Assembly: GCA_021186555.1 (NCBI GenBank)
Contig: JAJKFL010000002.1
Coordinates: 10,167,001-10,231,000 of the forward strand
Reading direction: 5' to 3'
From: Reticulitermes speratus
Lineage: Eukaryota > Arthropoda > Insecta > Blattodea > Rhinotermitidae
DNA: 64,000 nt
In this document: one piece after another, positions 18,661-31,400 of the stretch
Position numbering within the stretch: the stretch's first letter is position 1
Layout of the letters: every line of letters starts with the position of its first letter
The notes under the pieces: generated by a model
The model's database searches: none
What the model was told of the DNA's origin: nothing
The model's input: the letters and a program-made list of their open reading frames with translations, nothing else
Translations under genes and position numbers: made by a program

Positions 18661-20700
18661 GCAGGTATATGCTGGATCAGTATCTTAAACTGTATTTATG
18701 ACCACTTTCTTCCACATCCTTGCCAATTTACTTTTCATTTCGTTCCTACTGTATACAAGTTATTTTACATTTTATTTCAGAGTACAGTCATGACACGTAC
18801 CTTTCTGCTCTTTTTATCCGCAGTATTATGAGTTTTCTGGTAATGTTTTGTTAATACATATTTGTTGAACCCACTGACTACTGAGTCTTTCTGTCAAAAT
18901 GACTGCTTTAATTTCTGTTGATTAACAGTTCTGAATTCACACACAATTAGACTGGACGTAATAGTGAGACATATATTTCACAGTATTTTGAGGATAGACT
19001 CTACTCCCATTTTCATGTAACTGGTTGTCATTTTGAGTGACTGTTTATTGAATATTTGCTGGTGGTCACCATACCTAAGATAGTTAAAATTTGCAGGGTT
19101 GTGGGTTTGACAGTTGCCATTAATCTCAACAGTAAAATCAGTAATAAAATTCAGCATAAAAACAAGCAATCACAGGAACAGTGGACAGTCAAACATAACT
19201 GTGGAGCAAAGAATCAACCTCTATATTCTCTGTGGCTACACCAATCATTGTGGTTACTGAACATTTTCTTGTGGATTGGCATGTCCATGATCTACTGTAA
19301 TAACTGTGATTAATCTCTTTTTTAATTAATCTGTTCTTAATTTGCAGGAAGTCATTGTTTATTTCTAATCGTATGCATGTGTGGCTTTAGGTTACTGAAA
19401 ACTGTTTCATCTTTGTTGCGTTCTAGTATGAGGCAGCAGAAGGGAAAACAGTAACCTAGGCTGATCTGCCACATTCTGTGTGATGTGCCTTGTGTTCTTG
19501 TCTTGGGTTTTTGTAGTCCGTATCTGATATGTAACTTCAGCTTCTGGGGTTCAGCTGCATCATATGTTGAAGCTGTTCCAACATTTTGAAACACAATGTA
19601 GTCAGTGTCTTCACCCTGAAGATACAACTATCAAAATGTGAAAGATTTTGGAAGTTATTTCATTGCTTTTGCAACACAAAACAATATAACATATTGACAT
19701 AAATAACAGAATTTTCTGTGGTAGCTCACAGGATAATACCAACATAACTGAAAATGAGGAGATAAAATTGCAGTGAATTTACAGGTGATACATGGGTGGA
19801 AAAGGGTGTATATCATATTCCGGCAAACATATGTACTAATTACAGAGGAACTTATACTACATGGCATAATAATTATTTTGATAGTGTAACTGCACAATGG
19901 AACTTGTAGATTATTGTACCACACTCTGTTTGAGACAGTCTACTTTTTGAAGTACATCGAATCCTTTGAGGATTGACATTTGTCTAAAACCTTAGTTAGT
20001 AGCTCACAGACAACACAGTCCATGTCCATTACAAAGACCAGTAAATTAATGTTGTATAAGGAAATAAGCAGAGTTTGTTCTGAAAATCATAAAACACATG
20101 AACATACTGTGGCGGCAAAATGCCGAGTTTCTTAAATGTTGCAGAGAGTTGCATAATAGTTACCACAGTACTTTAAACATTAACATACCTAATGTTTCTG
20201 GAACTGATTCCACTCCTATCCTCAATGATTAGTTGCCCTTATACTGACTTTCAATACTGATTTTGTTTTTCAGATGAATGGTAACAGCATACACTAAACG
20301 CTAGAAAATAAACTTAATGAACAAATGTTAAACATTGGTATGTATGTGGAATAAAATAAAGTTCTTCCATGAGTCATAAATGAAGCTAGATATTTTGTTC
20401 ATAACACAGAGAAAGAGAAAGCTGGGTTAGATTATTATTGTTACACTTAAGTGCTAATTTAATGTATTTAATCAATTCTAGAGTTTTTTTACAACATTAC
20501 AACAACAGGATTTCTTGATTTCTGGACTCGTTTTCATGTGGTATGGAACAGAATATAGCTTTCAGGAAATTGAATCTATTTCTGTCCTCAGGTGAATGGA
20601 TGGTGAGGCACCTACTTAGTTGACTTCATTACAAACTGGCTGTGCACATTATTATATTTAAACTGGTAACATATGATTGTCAGTTTGAGGAATGTTATTG
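18660..20700. other. Intergenic, nothing recognised
   Basis: Short open frames (for example around 19,352-19,627 on -) show no known family. Part near 19,480-19,630 may be another dispersed repeat with inverted halves, but I could not align it confidently. Confidence 0.45.
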
Positions 20701-20712
20701 TATGCATACATG

Positions 20713-20885
20713 CCCATACACACGTGTACAGACGTACACAAACACACACCTATGCACATAAATACGTACACATATACTGTACATGCATACAACATACATA
20801 CTACATCATACATACATACATACATACATACATACGTACGTACGAAAGAAAGAATGAATGAATGAATGTATGTATGTATGTATAT
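20713..20885. repeat. Compound microsatellite: CA-rich, (CATA)n, (GAAT)n, (TATG)n
   Basis: Tetranucleotide runs directly downstream (in - sense) of the LINE 3' end at 20,885-21,800. LINE tails in this family end in (TATG)n, so this is probably an expanded LINE tail. Confidence 0.8.
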
Positions 20886-21800
20886 AACATACATTCATTC
20901 TTTCCATAGATCCAAAAGTTTGCCAGAATGGCAGTAGGATATGGAATACATTATAAACATGCAAAATATGCAAGACATGCATAATTATTACAATACAAAT
21001 AGTATAAAGATTTTACATACAGTATTATGGATCATCCTTAAACATAAAAAATTCATCAACAGAGTAAACAGTTTGTGTATTTAAGTTATCTTTTTAATGC
21101 TACTTTAAATTATACCTTTTCATTCCTAAGACTTGTGAGACTATGTGGTAAACTTTTAAAAAATTTATGTCAGCACAGACTGCACTTTTCTGAAAGCATG
21201 AGAGGTTTGTAGCTACTCTGTGAATGTGGTGCTTATTCCGTGTATTAACATTGTGTGCAGATGACTTTGTTTGAAAATTTTCTTGGTCATTTTTAGTGAA
21301 GTTCATTGATGAAAATATATGTTGGCATGGAACAGGTAAAATCTCTATTTCTTAAATAGACTTCTACATGAAGTTCTAGGTTTTGCACCAACCATAATTC
21401 TAACAATTTTCTTTTGCAGAGTAACTATCTTTCCACTGTTGGACGAATTACCCCAGAAAATTATTGCATACTTTATTATAGATTGAAAATAAACAAAATG
21501 AACTGATTTGAGAGTGTTAATGTTACTGACATGGAACATCAACCTAACTGCATAACATGCTCCACTTAACTTAGGAATCATTTGATCAACATGATTCCTC
21601 CAATTTAGGTGGTTATCAAATTGTAAACCAATGAACTTTGTATTTACCATTTCTTCTCTATATTTTTCTTCATAACCAGTATGTAATGTACAGTTCATTA
21701 AAATGCTGAGATGGGGAGTCAGCAAGCCTTGCCACAAAGGAAATCTGAAATTTTCACAACAAATAAAAGACAGTGAAACTTGCTGGCATATCACTGTAAA
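20885..21800 (-). mobile_element. LINE 3' half (jockey-like family J), decayed
   Basis: The - strand encodes the thumb/C-terminal region of a LINE reverse transcriptase: FIGLQFDNHLNWRNHVDQMI, then LSGACYAVRLMF, FQSIIKYAIIFWGNSSNSGK, LQKKIVRIMVGAKPRTSCRS (about 21,720-21,345). A frame change follows, then ...NVNTRNKHHIHR...LSCFQKSAVCA (21,306-21,100). The polymerase YxDD part is missing, so it is 5' truncated. The same family supplies the + fragment at 36.55-36.90 kb. Confidence 0.85.
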
Positions 21801-23149
21801 AAAAAATTTATATTTTGCATTTTTATATACCTACTGTTGTCATTTTATTCAATGTCATGTCCAGTTACAAAGTGTTGGAGGCACTTCCCATGGTCTGCCA
21901 ATCTTAGGAGATTTATTATGTCTGCTCCAACATAAGGCCTTCTGATATATAAACAGGGAGGAAAACACTCGAAAGTAACATAAAAAGCCTAAGGTGTGGT
22001 TAAAGTTCAATTTTTCTTTTGTCTTCTAACTCTTGGATTCCTGTCAATAGGACAGAGTCATTGATAATGACATTTCCGTTACATCGGAGGTAAGTAACGC
22101 TGAAATGGACACTGTATTTTTGTATGAATTACAGCCCTCATACATGTCTTTAACCAATGAAACTTGACAAAGAAGAATAAAAAAGTAATTAAAATAAAGC
22201 CAATACAGAGGGCACAAGAACAAATCAACATCTGTACTCAGTGGAGAATTTACATGTGAATTACTTTCATGCTGAATTTTTAAATGAAAAGCCATTATAA
22301 AGTGTGCAATTTGTAAAGTCCCCATATACAATAAATGAACACACAGTCCTTCATGTAAAATGAGATGTCCACAATGCAGTTGGAAAAGGTATCTTGTATA
22401 CAGACAAATGTTAAACTTGTACAGCTCATCACTTTAACATATTGTCTGTTAGATATTCATTCTGTCCATGAATGCTGTATCATGTGAAAATATAACTACT
22501 TCTTTATAAATGTTCATCTGCCTTGACGGTTCTTATTTCCTTGTCATGTGATCCCTCAGCTAACACAGGTTAATAAGGTTATGATATTACTGAAAATTGG
22601 GTTTTTAAATTAATTCTGCTGATTCCAAATCTGGATACAAACATCTAGTATAACATTACAGCTTTGAAGAAAACCATACTGGCCATTTTTCGTAATATGT
22701 TTAAAAAAAATCATCACTTAGTGACTGCTGCAAAACTGGAGGTTAGACACTGTGAGAATATGATATTTTATTAATTAATAGGTGTTTATCCTCACTTTGA
22801 TAATGTTATTATTTAAAATTGTGTAGTATGTTTTATATGCAAATAAAAACAGAGGATGAAAAACTGTACACTTTACAACTTCTTGACTAGTTTTTTGATC
22901 AGCATTTGCTGGTTTAATAAAAAAAAAAGAGCTAATTTTGTATGTGTTATAAAAGAAAGTGAACAACTGTTGTGCTGTGTGACGATGTTGAGAGAAGAAG
23001 AAGTTGCAGTGGAATACATCAACAAATGGTGTAACTTCTTGACAGCTTTGTTGTTGTTGTCGTCATTACCATCATCATCATCCTAATTTATCATCAACGG
23101 TGGCTTTGGTTGGTTGGTTGGTTGGTGGTGGGGAGACGGCAGCAGCAGC

Positions 23150-23189
<40 letters not shown>

Positions 23190-24850
23190 TTCTAAGAGGC
23201 TTAAAATAATTTAATTCTGATTGCTTCCTCTAAATAAGTTGAACACATTTACCATTGGTTCTATGCAACCAGTAGGTATTAGTCATGTGCTTTATTTCAG
23301 GAGTGTATCATAATTACAGTAATTTGTAGTAACTGAATACATGATACATGAGCAGGGCTAGTTTCAGTCAGAATTGCCAATCTGAGGCCAATGTTACAGC
23401 TGCCACATTCATTGCAGGATATCATTGCATACTGCTATATGACTGGAATTCAGAGAAGGGCGAGGGGGGGGGGGGTTCATGAGTACATGTTGCAAGGTTG
23501 AGGTACATTCTCCTAAAGTTATTTAATTTCACGTGCAATTAGTGTAAAGCTTGTGTAATAATATTAGCTGCTAGTAAAAAATTCAAGAGTGTGGTTTCAA
23601 AGAGAGTCAGTTCTACAAGCATTGGCCAGTAATGTAAGACAAACACAGATGTGACACCTGTAGTACATAATGAGATATCACATAGCTGTAATGCAGTGTT
23701 ATTTATATATTCTAGAACAGCGGTTTTGAACTGGGAGTAAGTGCAACTTCGTAAACAGGTCATGATATATATTTCATACATGGTCAGACGGGTCCAAGGG
23801 AACTTAAAATGTTAAAAGTTTCTTTTGTAACTTATTCTGTGCACGGAATATATAAAGCTCATTTAGAATTAAGAAGCCTTTTTGCCTTGTGTGTTTAGAG
23901 TGTAAGACAACCGGTAGTTTAAAATGAGAATAAGACCTGAATCCTTAGGTACATACTAGTGTGGAGCATTTTAGTCATGCAACAGATACTAGGTCAGTAC
24001 TTTTGTAAGGACATAAATCCACATTCAGTGTTCAAAATTGTTATCGTTGAAATGTGAGAACAAATATTCACTCTTATGAATTGAGGTCTTTTTTAAGATC
24101 TATTATTACTTGTGGTGTGTCTGCATTGATAGTTCAGTTATATGTAATAAAGTAGGTTTGTCTTTAGAACTTTTTCTCAAGCACAGGCTAAGTTTCGTAA
24201 ATATTCCTGAGAGGTATGTTTAGCACTTTCATAATATGAATGTGCATTAACTTACATATGTGTCCATTGTGATTCATATTGTTATGTACGATGTTATGGC
24301 AACCCTTAACATAGGTTGTTGCTTTGTGTTACTGCTCCTTAATAGTCTTGTCTTTCTCACTTGCAGAAACTTTGAAAGTGTGAAGGTAGGAAATTTACAT
24401 TTAGCATAAGCTGGTTGATCTTTGTAATGGAGACAACATGTACTGTATAAGGTATGATGTGAACTCTTTTTAAATACCATATTACTGAGATGAACTTCAG
24501 GCATCAACATGTTAATCTTTGAACGACCTGCATTCACATACACAAATGCATGTAAAAAAACACCCCTAGAAATTAATTTTATATGTTTAGGTAATAAGGA
24601 AATATACTGCATCTTTAAGACATGCTGCAAAATGTCTGTTTTATTTTCCACACTATGCCATTTATTTCATAGTTTTATCTTTTTCTGTTCAAATAATACG
24701 TTTTTCATAAACCATGTGCTAAACTTAGATACCAACCCAGTCTCTTAAAAGTTAATGTCTTTCGTGTATACCTAGTGACAGTGTAAAGTAGAAACAGTAA
24801 TTCTGTGCATGCATGTGCAGGTGCATATATGTGTGTAATAGAATATCTAA
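21800..24850. other. Intergenic with simple repeats
   Basis: (GGTT)n at about 23,108-23,126, (AGT)n at 23,146-23,190 and a poly-G run at about 23,464-23,475. A 125-codon open frame on - at 24,274-24,651 has no family resemblance I know and is not called. Confidence 0.5.
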
Positions 24851-24854
24851 AAGG

Positions 24855-25165
24855 TAAAAGGTAAAGCTATCACATTACAGGCCTGGACAGGCCCTTAAGG
24901 TACCAGGAGGTTGAGGCTTCCAGAATTTCTAGACTGTTGGCACATGAAGGTGGCAAGGTTGTCAGCCCTAGCACCGGCCGCCTTTACCCCCCAGGAGATA
25001 CTCGTGGTATTCATTTTTTTACAGGCTGAGTCAGCTCCAGGGCCATTGTGCAGCCAGAAGGATTAAGTTAATGTAAAATCCCAATGACCCCATCGGCAAT
25101 CAAACTCGCGTCCTTCCGGCTTGTAGCGCAGTGCCTCAACCAACTGCACCACCGCATACCTCTGT
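24855..25165 (-). mobile_element. tRNA-derived SINE, type S1
   Basis: On -, the head reads 'ggtggtgcagttggttgagg' (box A region), then 'cactgcgctacaagccgg' and a box B-like 'gacgcgagtttgattgc'. The body contains 'ggcggccggtgctagggctg' and the tail ends in ttacctttt repeats. A second copy lies at 62.3-62.6 kb on +, so the type is mobile. It should be transcribed by RNA polymerase III when intact. Confidence 0.8.
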
Positions 25166-25339
25166 AAAAGAATATCTGGCTTTGTGGGATCTTTGATCTG
25201 GCAATACCATATCAGTTACTGTCTCAGTAGATGTTTTAACTGGCCTATTGTTTTCATAGCACCAGTATTCTTCTAGAAACTTTGCAGCTTGTCATATCTT
25301 TAGTTAGCCAAAACAATGGAAGTCTAAAAACGTAGTATT

Positions 25340-25612
25340 TTTTTTTCCATGGCACAACAGCCCCTAGAGGGCCAGGGCCTCCTCATTATTGAGGTGTCAC
25401 GATCTCAGTGAATTAGACACACCACACTCGGTAGGGCTCCTCTGGATGAGTGATCAACCCAACACACAAGACCTTTACCTGACAACACACAACACTCACA
25501 AGAGACAGACATCCATGCACCCAACGGGGTTTGAACCCGCAATCCCAGCAAGCGAGCGCCTGCAGACCCACACCTTAGAATGCATGGCCACTGGGATCAG
25601 CAAAATCCTAGT
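25340..25612 (-). mobile_element. tRNA-derived SINE, type S2, with A-tail
   Basis: On -, a tRNA-like head ends in the clear box B 'gcgggttcaaaccccgttgg'. The body finishes 'ccctctaggggctgttgtgc' followed by 'catgg' and an A run (T run at 25,340-25,349 on +). Head, body and A-tail order is that of a retroposed SINE. Confidence 0.75.
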
Positions 25613-26084
25613 ATTCTAACCAGCATAAAGCCTGATGAAATTTCAATCAAAAATTGTTAAAAACAAATACTCTCAAGAATACCTAACCTCATTAACTTGA
25701 AAAATTCTGGAAAGACAGCCACATTTCTGTTAAGGTAGAAAAGTAGTGTGTACTAAGCAGTTTTCATGTCTAGAGGACTTTTCTTGCAAAGTTATTCTGC
25801 AGTACTAACTGACATACACCTGCCACTGCTGCCCTCTTCTGTTCCTATTTATAACTACTACCCATGCTTGACTGTAACATGTGTAACAACAGAATATCAA
25901 GTGTTAGCATTCTGTGTAAAAGGATGCTAATACAAAAAGCAAATTCAATCAGAAATTCTGTACATACTCTCTAATAAACGTAAAATGGTATAATTGCCCC
26001 TTTGCCAAACCATCATATTATGATTATGACATGCGGAGTATGTAACATTCATTGTGTTCTCGACCTTTGTACTAGATGAAGATG

Positions 26085-26312
26085 GTCAGCTTCATGCTCC
26101 AGCCACTCTGTCTCAAAGGAAAGAGCTGCTGGTTCCCATTGGAGGCTGAGTGGACCTCACTGCTAGTGAATTGGTAGTGCATATTGGTTATGTTTAGATC
26201 TTTAGTTTTATAAAAAATTGGAAGAATGCCCTTCCTGGGAATTAAACTCCAGCTGCCCAGCCCAGAGTAGTCACTGTAATGACTGAGCTATCCCAGCTCT
26301 TCCTGCTACATA
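26085..26312 (-). mobile_element. tRNA-derived SINE, type S3
   Basis: On -, 'gctgggatagctcagtcatt' (box A) then 'ctggagtttaattccc' (box B), spaced as in a tRNA, followed by an unrelated body. One copy seen here. Confidence 0.7.
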
Positions 26313-26742
26313 AAATGATAAGAAGTATAATGTAAATAATAGCATAATATTATGAAGTATTAGGATTAGTAAAAACACAGGAATGATAAATTCATTACTT
26401 CGTTTAAATTAGAATTTTGATCTCCAAGAAAGAATGTATGCAAAAACTCTTTAATGCTGTACTTTGTGATGGAACATTATCTATAAAGATGGTAGTGTCA
26501 TGAATCATATTAATGTTTTGTAATAATATCCTGACACTGTTCCTTCCGAAAAATTACAAGTAGTGATTTCATACAACAGTTCTATTATTTCAATTCACTT
26601 TCCTACATTTTATATCACAGTTCACTGTCAGTTTCATTATTGTTTTCACAATATTACAACCAAGCAATTTCAGTAACTGCCAAGACACAAAATACATTTC
26701 CAGACATATTCATTGTGTTTCTAAACGTACATAATAATACCA

Positions 26743-26770
26743 CACACCACACACACACACACCACACACA
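26743..26770. repeat. CA microsatellite
   Basis: Interrupted (CA)n. Neighbouring sequence to 27,040 shows a CTTT/TTCT-rich stretch and nothing else. Confidence 0.85.
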
Positions 26771-27059
26771 CTGTTATGAAATTGTAGACAAGCAGTCTTT
26801 TTAACTAATTTTCTTTCTTTTGTTCTTTCTTTCTTCTTCTTCTTTCTCATTTATACAGTTATATACAATATATAATTAGCATACAGACTGTCTGTATGGT
26901 TGATGAGAATTATTGTATGATATGCTCAATTAAGCAGTTAAAAATCTGTGTAAATGCATTTCCATAAGGCAGTGTTTCTCGGCTGAAGTGCCCAAGCAAC
27001 TGTAATACAAATACATTTCTACTTTTTAACAATATGTAACAGCAGCCAAGATCTTCTGT

Positions 27060-27425
27060 CATCTTGTTCATGTAAGCTGTTCTGTTTCTTTGTTTGCAAC
27101 GTTGTCCACATGCTACTTTTTCTTTGTGTTGTCTTGTCTGCATATGCTGTGCTGTTTCTTTGTTTTGTCATCTTGTTCACACGTGCTGTGCTGTTGCTCT
27201 AGTTTGTCATCTTGTCTGTATATACTATGCTGTTTCTTTGTTATGCCATCTTGTCCACTTATGCTGCTGTTTGTGTTGTCATCTTATCTGCATGCTACTG
27301 TTATGTTGTGTCATCTTGTCTGCACAAGCTATGCTGATATGTTTGCTGGGTCATCTTGTGCACACATGCTGTGCTGTTTCTTTGTTTTTTCATCCTGTCT
27401 GCATATGCCACCATTTCTTTGTTAT
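27060..27425. repeat. Minisatellite, ~39-bp unit
   Basis: Eight or nine diverged copies of a unit with landmarks 'gtcatcttgtctgcatatgc' and 'tgtgctgtttctttgtt'. The period is a multiple of three in part, so long open frames run through it in two registers; these Cys/His/Val/Leu-rich frames are a by-product of the repeat, not a gene. Confidence 0.88.
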
Positions 27426-27429
27426 AGTG

Positions 27430-28243
27430 TTTTTGCTTCAATATTAGTCACATTTCTTATATTTGTTACATGGAGTGTTTTTTCAGAATCATAGTTGTAG
27501 ATGTTAATGTTTTGTTTGTTCATCATGTATTACTTAATCTTAATATATTTTTAATCACATATACTGTTCCTTGTATGTAAAGAATATGATAAAACCTGTA
27601 TATGTAATGACATGAACATAGTTTAAGCATGTCTACAGACAGCTTATAGCAGTATGTGGTTTAATGTGCTATATGACACTGAAATATATTTCATTAGGCT
27701 TCCACACTGTTGAGAAACACTGCTTGGAAAGTATACTTGTTACATATTTCAAAACTGAAAGCATGACAGGTATAATAAAAATGTTGATATCAAGAATATG
27801 CTCACAGACTGATTGCTCGTTCTGATTAACCAAAAGTTCATATGGTTAGAAGTTTTCTTGGTTGTACAAAATCATATATGATGAAGCACATACATTTATT
27901 CAGTTATGATTGAATCAGTCATGAGACTACTACTTCAGCTGATCATGAAGTTATGGTCTTCAGAACATATAAAATGCAGCAACACTTATAATGATATTGA
28001 AGAGCAATGAAGAATAGAAGTGCTTGATTTTTGGGTCCTTCATATTTCTTTGACATGGACTGAAATTATGTGCATTGTTCTGAAGCGTGTAACAAGTATC
28101 GTTAATGAAATTTTCAAATTGTAAATCATGATACAATTCAAGACATGCTTGTGCTGTACCATTGCTGGTTGTTATAAAAACACACTGTCCATCAGTTGCC
28201 CTGAGTCACATCAAAATCATCACATTGTACACATTCACTGAGG
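27430..28243. other. SLC17 gene 3' UTR and flank
   Basis: Left of the SLC17 stop. On -, AATAAA at 27,900-27,895 is a candidate polyadenylation signal, about 345 bases after the stop. No other gene seen. Confidence 0.5.
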
Positions 28244-28441
28244 TCACTGGTGTGTCGCCTGCAACATCAGACCATCATTCGCCACATCACATTTGGTCTT
28301 TTTACTGCTTTCTGTTTCACCAATGTCAGGATTGTCCCAAGCCTGCCTCACGCCTGTGCTGAGTAACAAGTAGGATCCACCACAGACAATGTAGACACCA
28401 GATGCAATGAGAAATACTACTCGCCATGCTGCTTGTGTAGG
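28244..28441 (-). CDS. SLC17 last exon: final helix and C-terminal tail
   Basis: 65 codons plus TGA. The acceptor gttgcacag gives the phase-0 join [15 protein letters not shown], normal for the family; a second AG a little upstream would put it out of frame. Ends with a charged cytosolic tail. Confidence 0.9.
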   Translation of the reverse strand, partial: PTQAAWRVVFLIASGVYIVCGGSYLLLSTGVRQAWDNPDIGETESSKKTKCDVANDGLMLQATHQ

Positions 28442-31400
28442 CTGTGCAACAAGGAAAAGCAGACTGTAAGTGAAACCAGTCAGGGGTGTAGCTGGAGGGA
28501 GGGGGGAAGGGAAGTAGGGCAGTTGCCCCAAGCAGAGAAAAGTTGAAGAGGCAGCAAATGTGGTGGCAAAATGAATATTTTAAACGAAAATTTGATTTTC
28601 TACACTCAACAAATTTTAAATTACTGGGTCAATATACAAAAACCCAATAAATAATTGTGATTTTTTTAAAGTTCATAATAAACCTAGCTATGCCACTGTA
28701 ACTGGTACATTAGTAATGTCATTGTGCAGGAGATACATGTCATTAAATCTTGATACTATACACCTTGTACAAATAACACATGACGCAGGAAGACAGCAGT
28801 GTGGACGTGCTGCTCAACAAGGTTCCCACATTCACGGTCTGCATTCTCAACTTACCCGTTTATCTGTGATGTAGCCTGCAGCCATGGGGGCAAGGAGACC
28901 AGCAAAGTTGGCAAGGCAGTTTGTGAAACTCATGAGGATTCCAGCAAAGCGTGGCGAGATATCCAGATGGTTCACCTTGAATCCTGAGTAGATACCACCA
29001 TTGAGGCCAACACCAATTGTCAATAGTGCGACTGTGAGAGGAGGATTGCAGCCTGTGTACGAAGCTGCAATCAGTGCTATCGCTGGCCCAAACTGACCTG
29101 TGTGACACAGTAGCATGACACATGCACTTATGAAATGCCAAAAAAATGATAGGTATCATACATTTTGGGATAACTTGAATTTATTTTTGTATATTTGAAT
29201 TTATTTTATGCACTACTTTATATCCCATAACACACTGAGTACCATTCATGAGAGTTTTCGGGTGTCACAATTGTACAGGCTAAATTTTCAGATGTCGTCT
29301 ACACCATCAATCTTAAAGTGCAACTGTAAGCGAAAACACAATTTTTATTTTTCATAGGTAAAATATCTACTCCTTGACAAACTTAACTGTGCCTGCAGAA
29401 ATACTGTAAGCCACTACTCTGCCTTCTCAGTCAGTTTGAATTATTTTGAAGTGTCTGTATTGCTTCACAGCCAAGCCTTACTTGCACTGCCCTTTCCTGC
29501 TGCTAGCATCAAGTCTCATCAACAGCTGCACAATCAGCTTGCTCTGTAATAGTACAAAATATGTAAAAGTCTGAAATGTGTAATACAGAAAACTTGGAGA
29601 AATGTTTTGGTACTTTTTTTATTGTTAACATTGTTAGAAAAGTTTATGCAAATAAATTAATTAAAGTTTGATTTACACAATAAAGAATGAGAATTGAGGG
29701 TAAATGGGCTGAACCCAAAAATGATAAATCATAATTAGAAAAGTGTTTGGCTCATCATTTCAGTGTTACAAGATCCTGTAGAGTGTAAAGTGGGCTTACC
29801 TATGCTATTTATAATTTTTCTTGTGACTGTCAGTGATAACCTGCTACTTGATATCATCCAGTCTGCCACGTGACTTATAAACATGGAAAACAGCCACATG
29901 GCGAGGTACGGAAGTGCTGACAGAAGACCATTCTGAAATGCAGGAGTGATTTGATTTACTCTTCAGTAACTCATTTATTTGGCTGTGAAACATCAAACCT
30001 CTACAGCACAGTAGTATACAGTTCACTTTATCATGGTACATGAAATCCTGAATTACTCTAAGGCTGCATATGTGTGTATGCTTGAACTATTCTTCGTGCT
30101 TTGTAATGCTTTTCATGAACTGTATGTGCAGGCCTATACCGGCCAGTCAAACAAACTGCTGTCATACCAGCCCATGACAGGTATTTTGGTAAGTTGCACA
30201 CTCAGTGTGGTATTCAGGAAAGCATTCAGCAGTGCATGATGTACATCACGGCGTCAATTCACATTAGTGTCTTACTTAATTTGTGAATGTCAGACAGTAT
30301 TAATTCAAAATCAAGTCTTCAGCTCTCTTTAACTATGCCCTGCAAAGCATGTGACTGACAGTGTTGCCACACACACCTTTGAATTTCATGGTTTAGCAAA
30401 GACACACAGCATGCACATACAATACATGCAATACGTGAAAGATTAAGTAGGGGCACAGTGACTTCTCGGATACCTGTACAGTGTCAAATTGTAGAACGAT
30501 AGTGACTAATTAACTCTGAGGGATGTGGAAGAAAGCATACATGGCCTAGTTTGAGGCACTGTCTCAGCATCTGCATGGAGGAACTAAGGACATCCATGAC
30601 AAACCAGAGACAGGGTACATATGTTTTTATAATTAAGTTGATATAGAGGCCCAAACATTACTTTGTGTTACAGGAAGATGTATCACACATTTTAACAGTT
30701 AAACAAATCGTTACACCAGAGGTCCCAAAAGTTATTGCAACTCCATAAAGTAATTAATAAAGCTGCGTCCCCCCCCCCCCCCCCCCCCCCCCCCAGTGCA
30801 CATGAAACTGATGATTTCGTTGAGGTGAGAGTTGGGCAAGAAATAAATATACCACTTACTTTTCACTTTATATTCACCGTGCATCTTTTTATAATTGAAT
30901 TATTTGTACCAACAAATGCACTAAGACAGTTTCTTCACTGTTTTCTTTATTATAAGGATGCCCCAATACGCATTTCGGCAATTATTCTGCCATCATCAGG
31001 GGGTATTTTAAGTGAGTTTTTTTACATAGACCTATTCTTTGGTTACGTCATAACAGTGAGTCAGTATTTGTTACCACATCGTATAAAATTTGTAAAATTA
31101 GTGGTATTATTAAGCTGCTAAAAGTTATTAAATTTTAAAAATTATAAAAATTACAATAAAATCAAGTAGTATATTATACTACCCTCTATAGTATAATTAT
31201 TAATTAATGGCAGCGTGGTCCTATTTTCAGCATGTGTTCCAGTTATCTGTGTGTTATGTTATTGGCAGAACCTCCTTCCCTCCTGTCTGTGTGGTGAATA
31301 TTCACTATTGACTATTCACCACACAGACACGAGGGAAGGAGGTTCTGCCAAAACATAACACACAGATAACTGGAACACATGCTGAAAACAGGACCACGCT

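Noticed and set aside
24274-24651. 125-codon frame on -
   Set aside because: No recognised family; composition like surrounding AT-rich DNA.
25080-25165. Functional tRNA gene at the SINE S1 head (also considered at 26.2, 45.2, 52.8 and 62.3 kb)
   Set aside because: Box A and B are present but the cloverleaf stems are degenerate and a repeated SINE body follows.
27090-27494. Long Cys/Leu/Val-rich open frames on + around 27.1-27.5 kb
   Set aside because: They run through the 39-bp minisatellite in two registers at once and match no family; a by-product of the repeat.
30735-31121. 128-codon frame starting in the poly-C run
   Set aside because: It covers the C run and the left arm of a non-coding palindrome; no domain.
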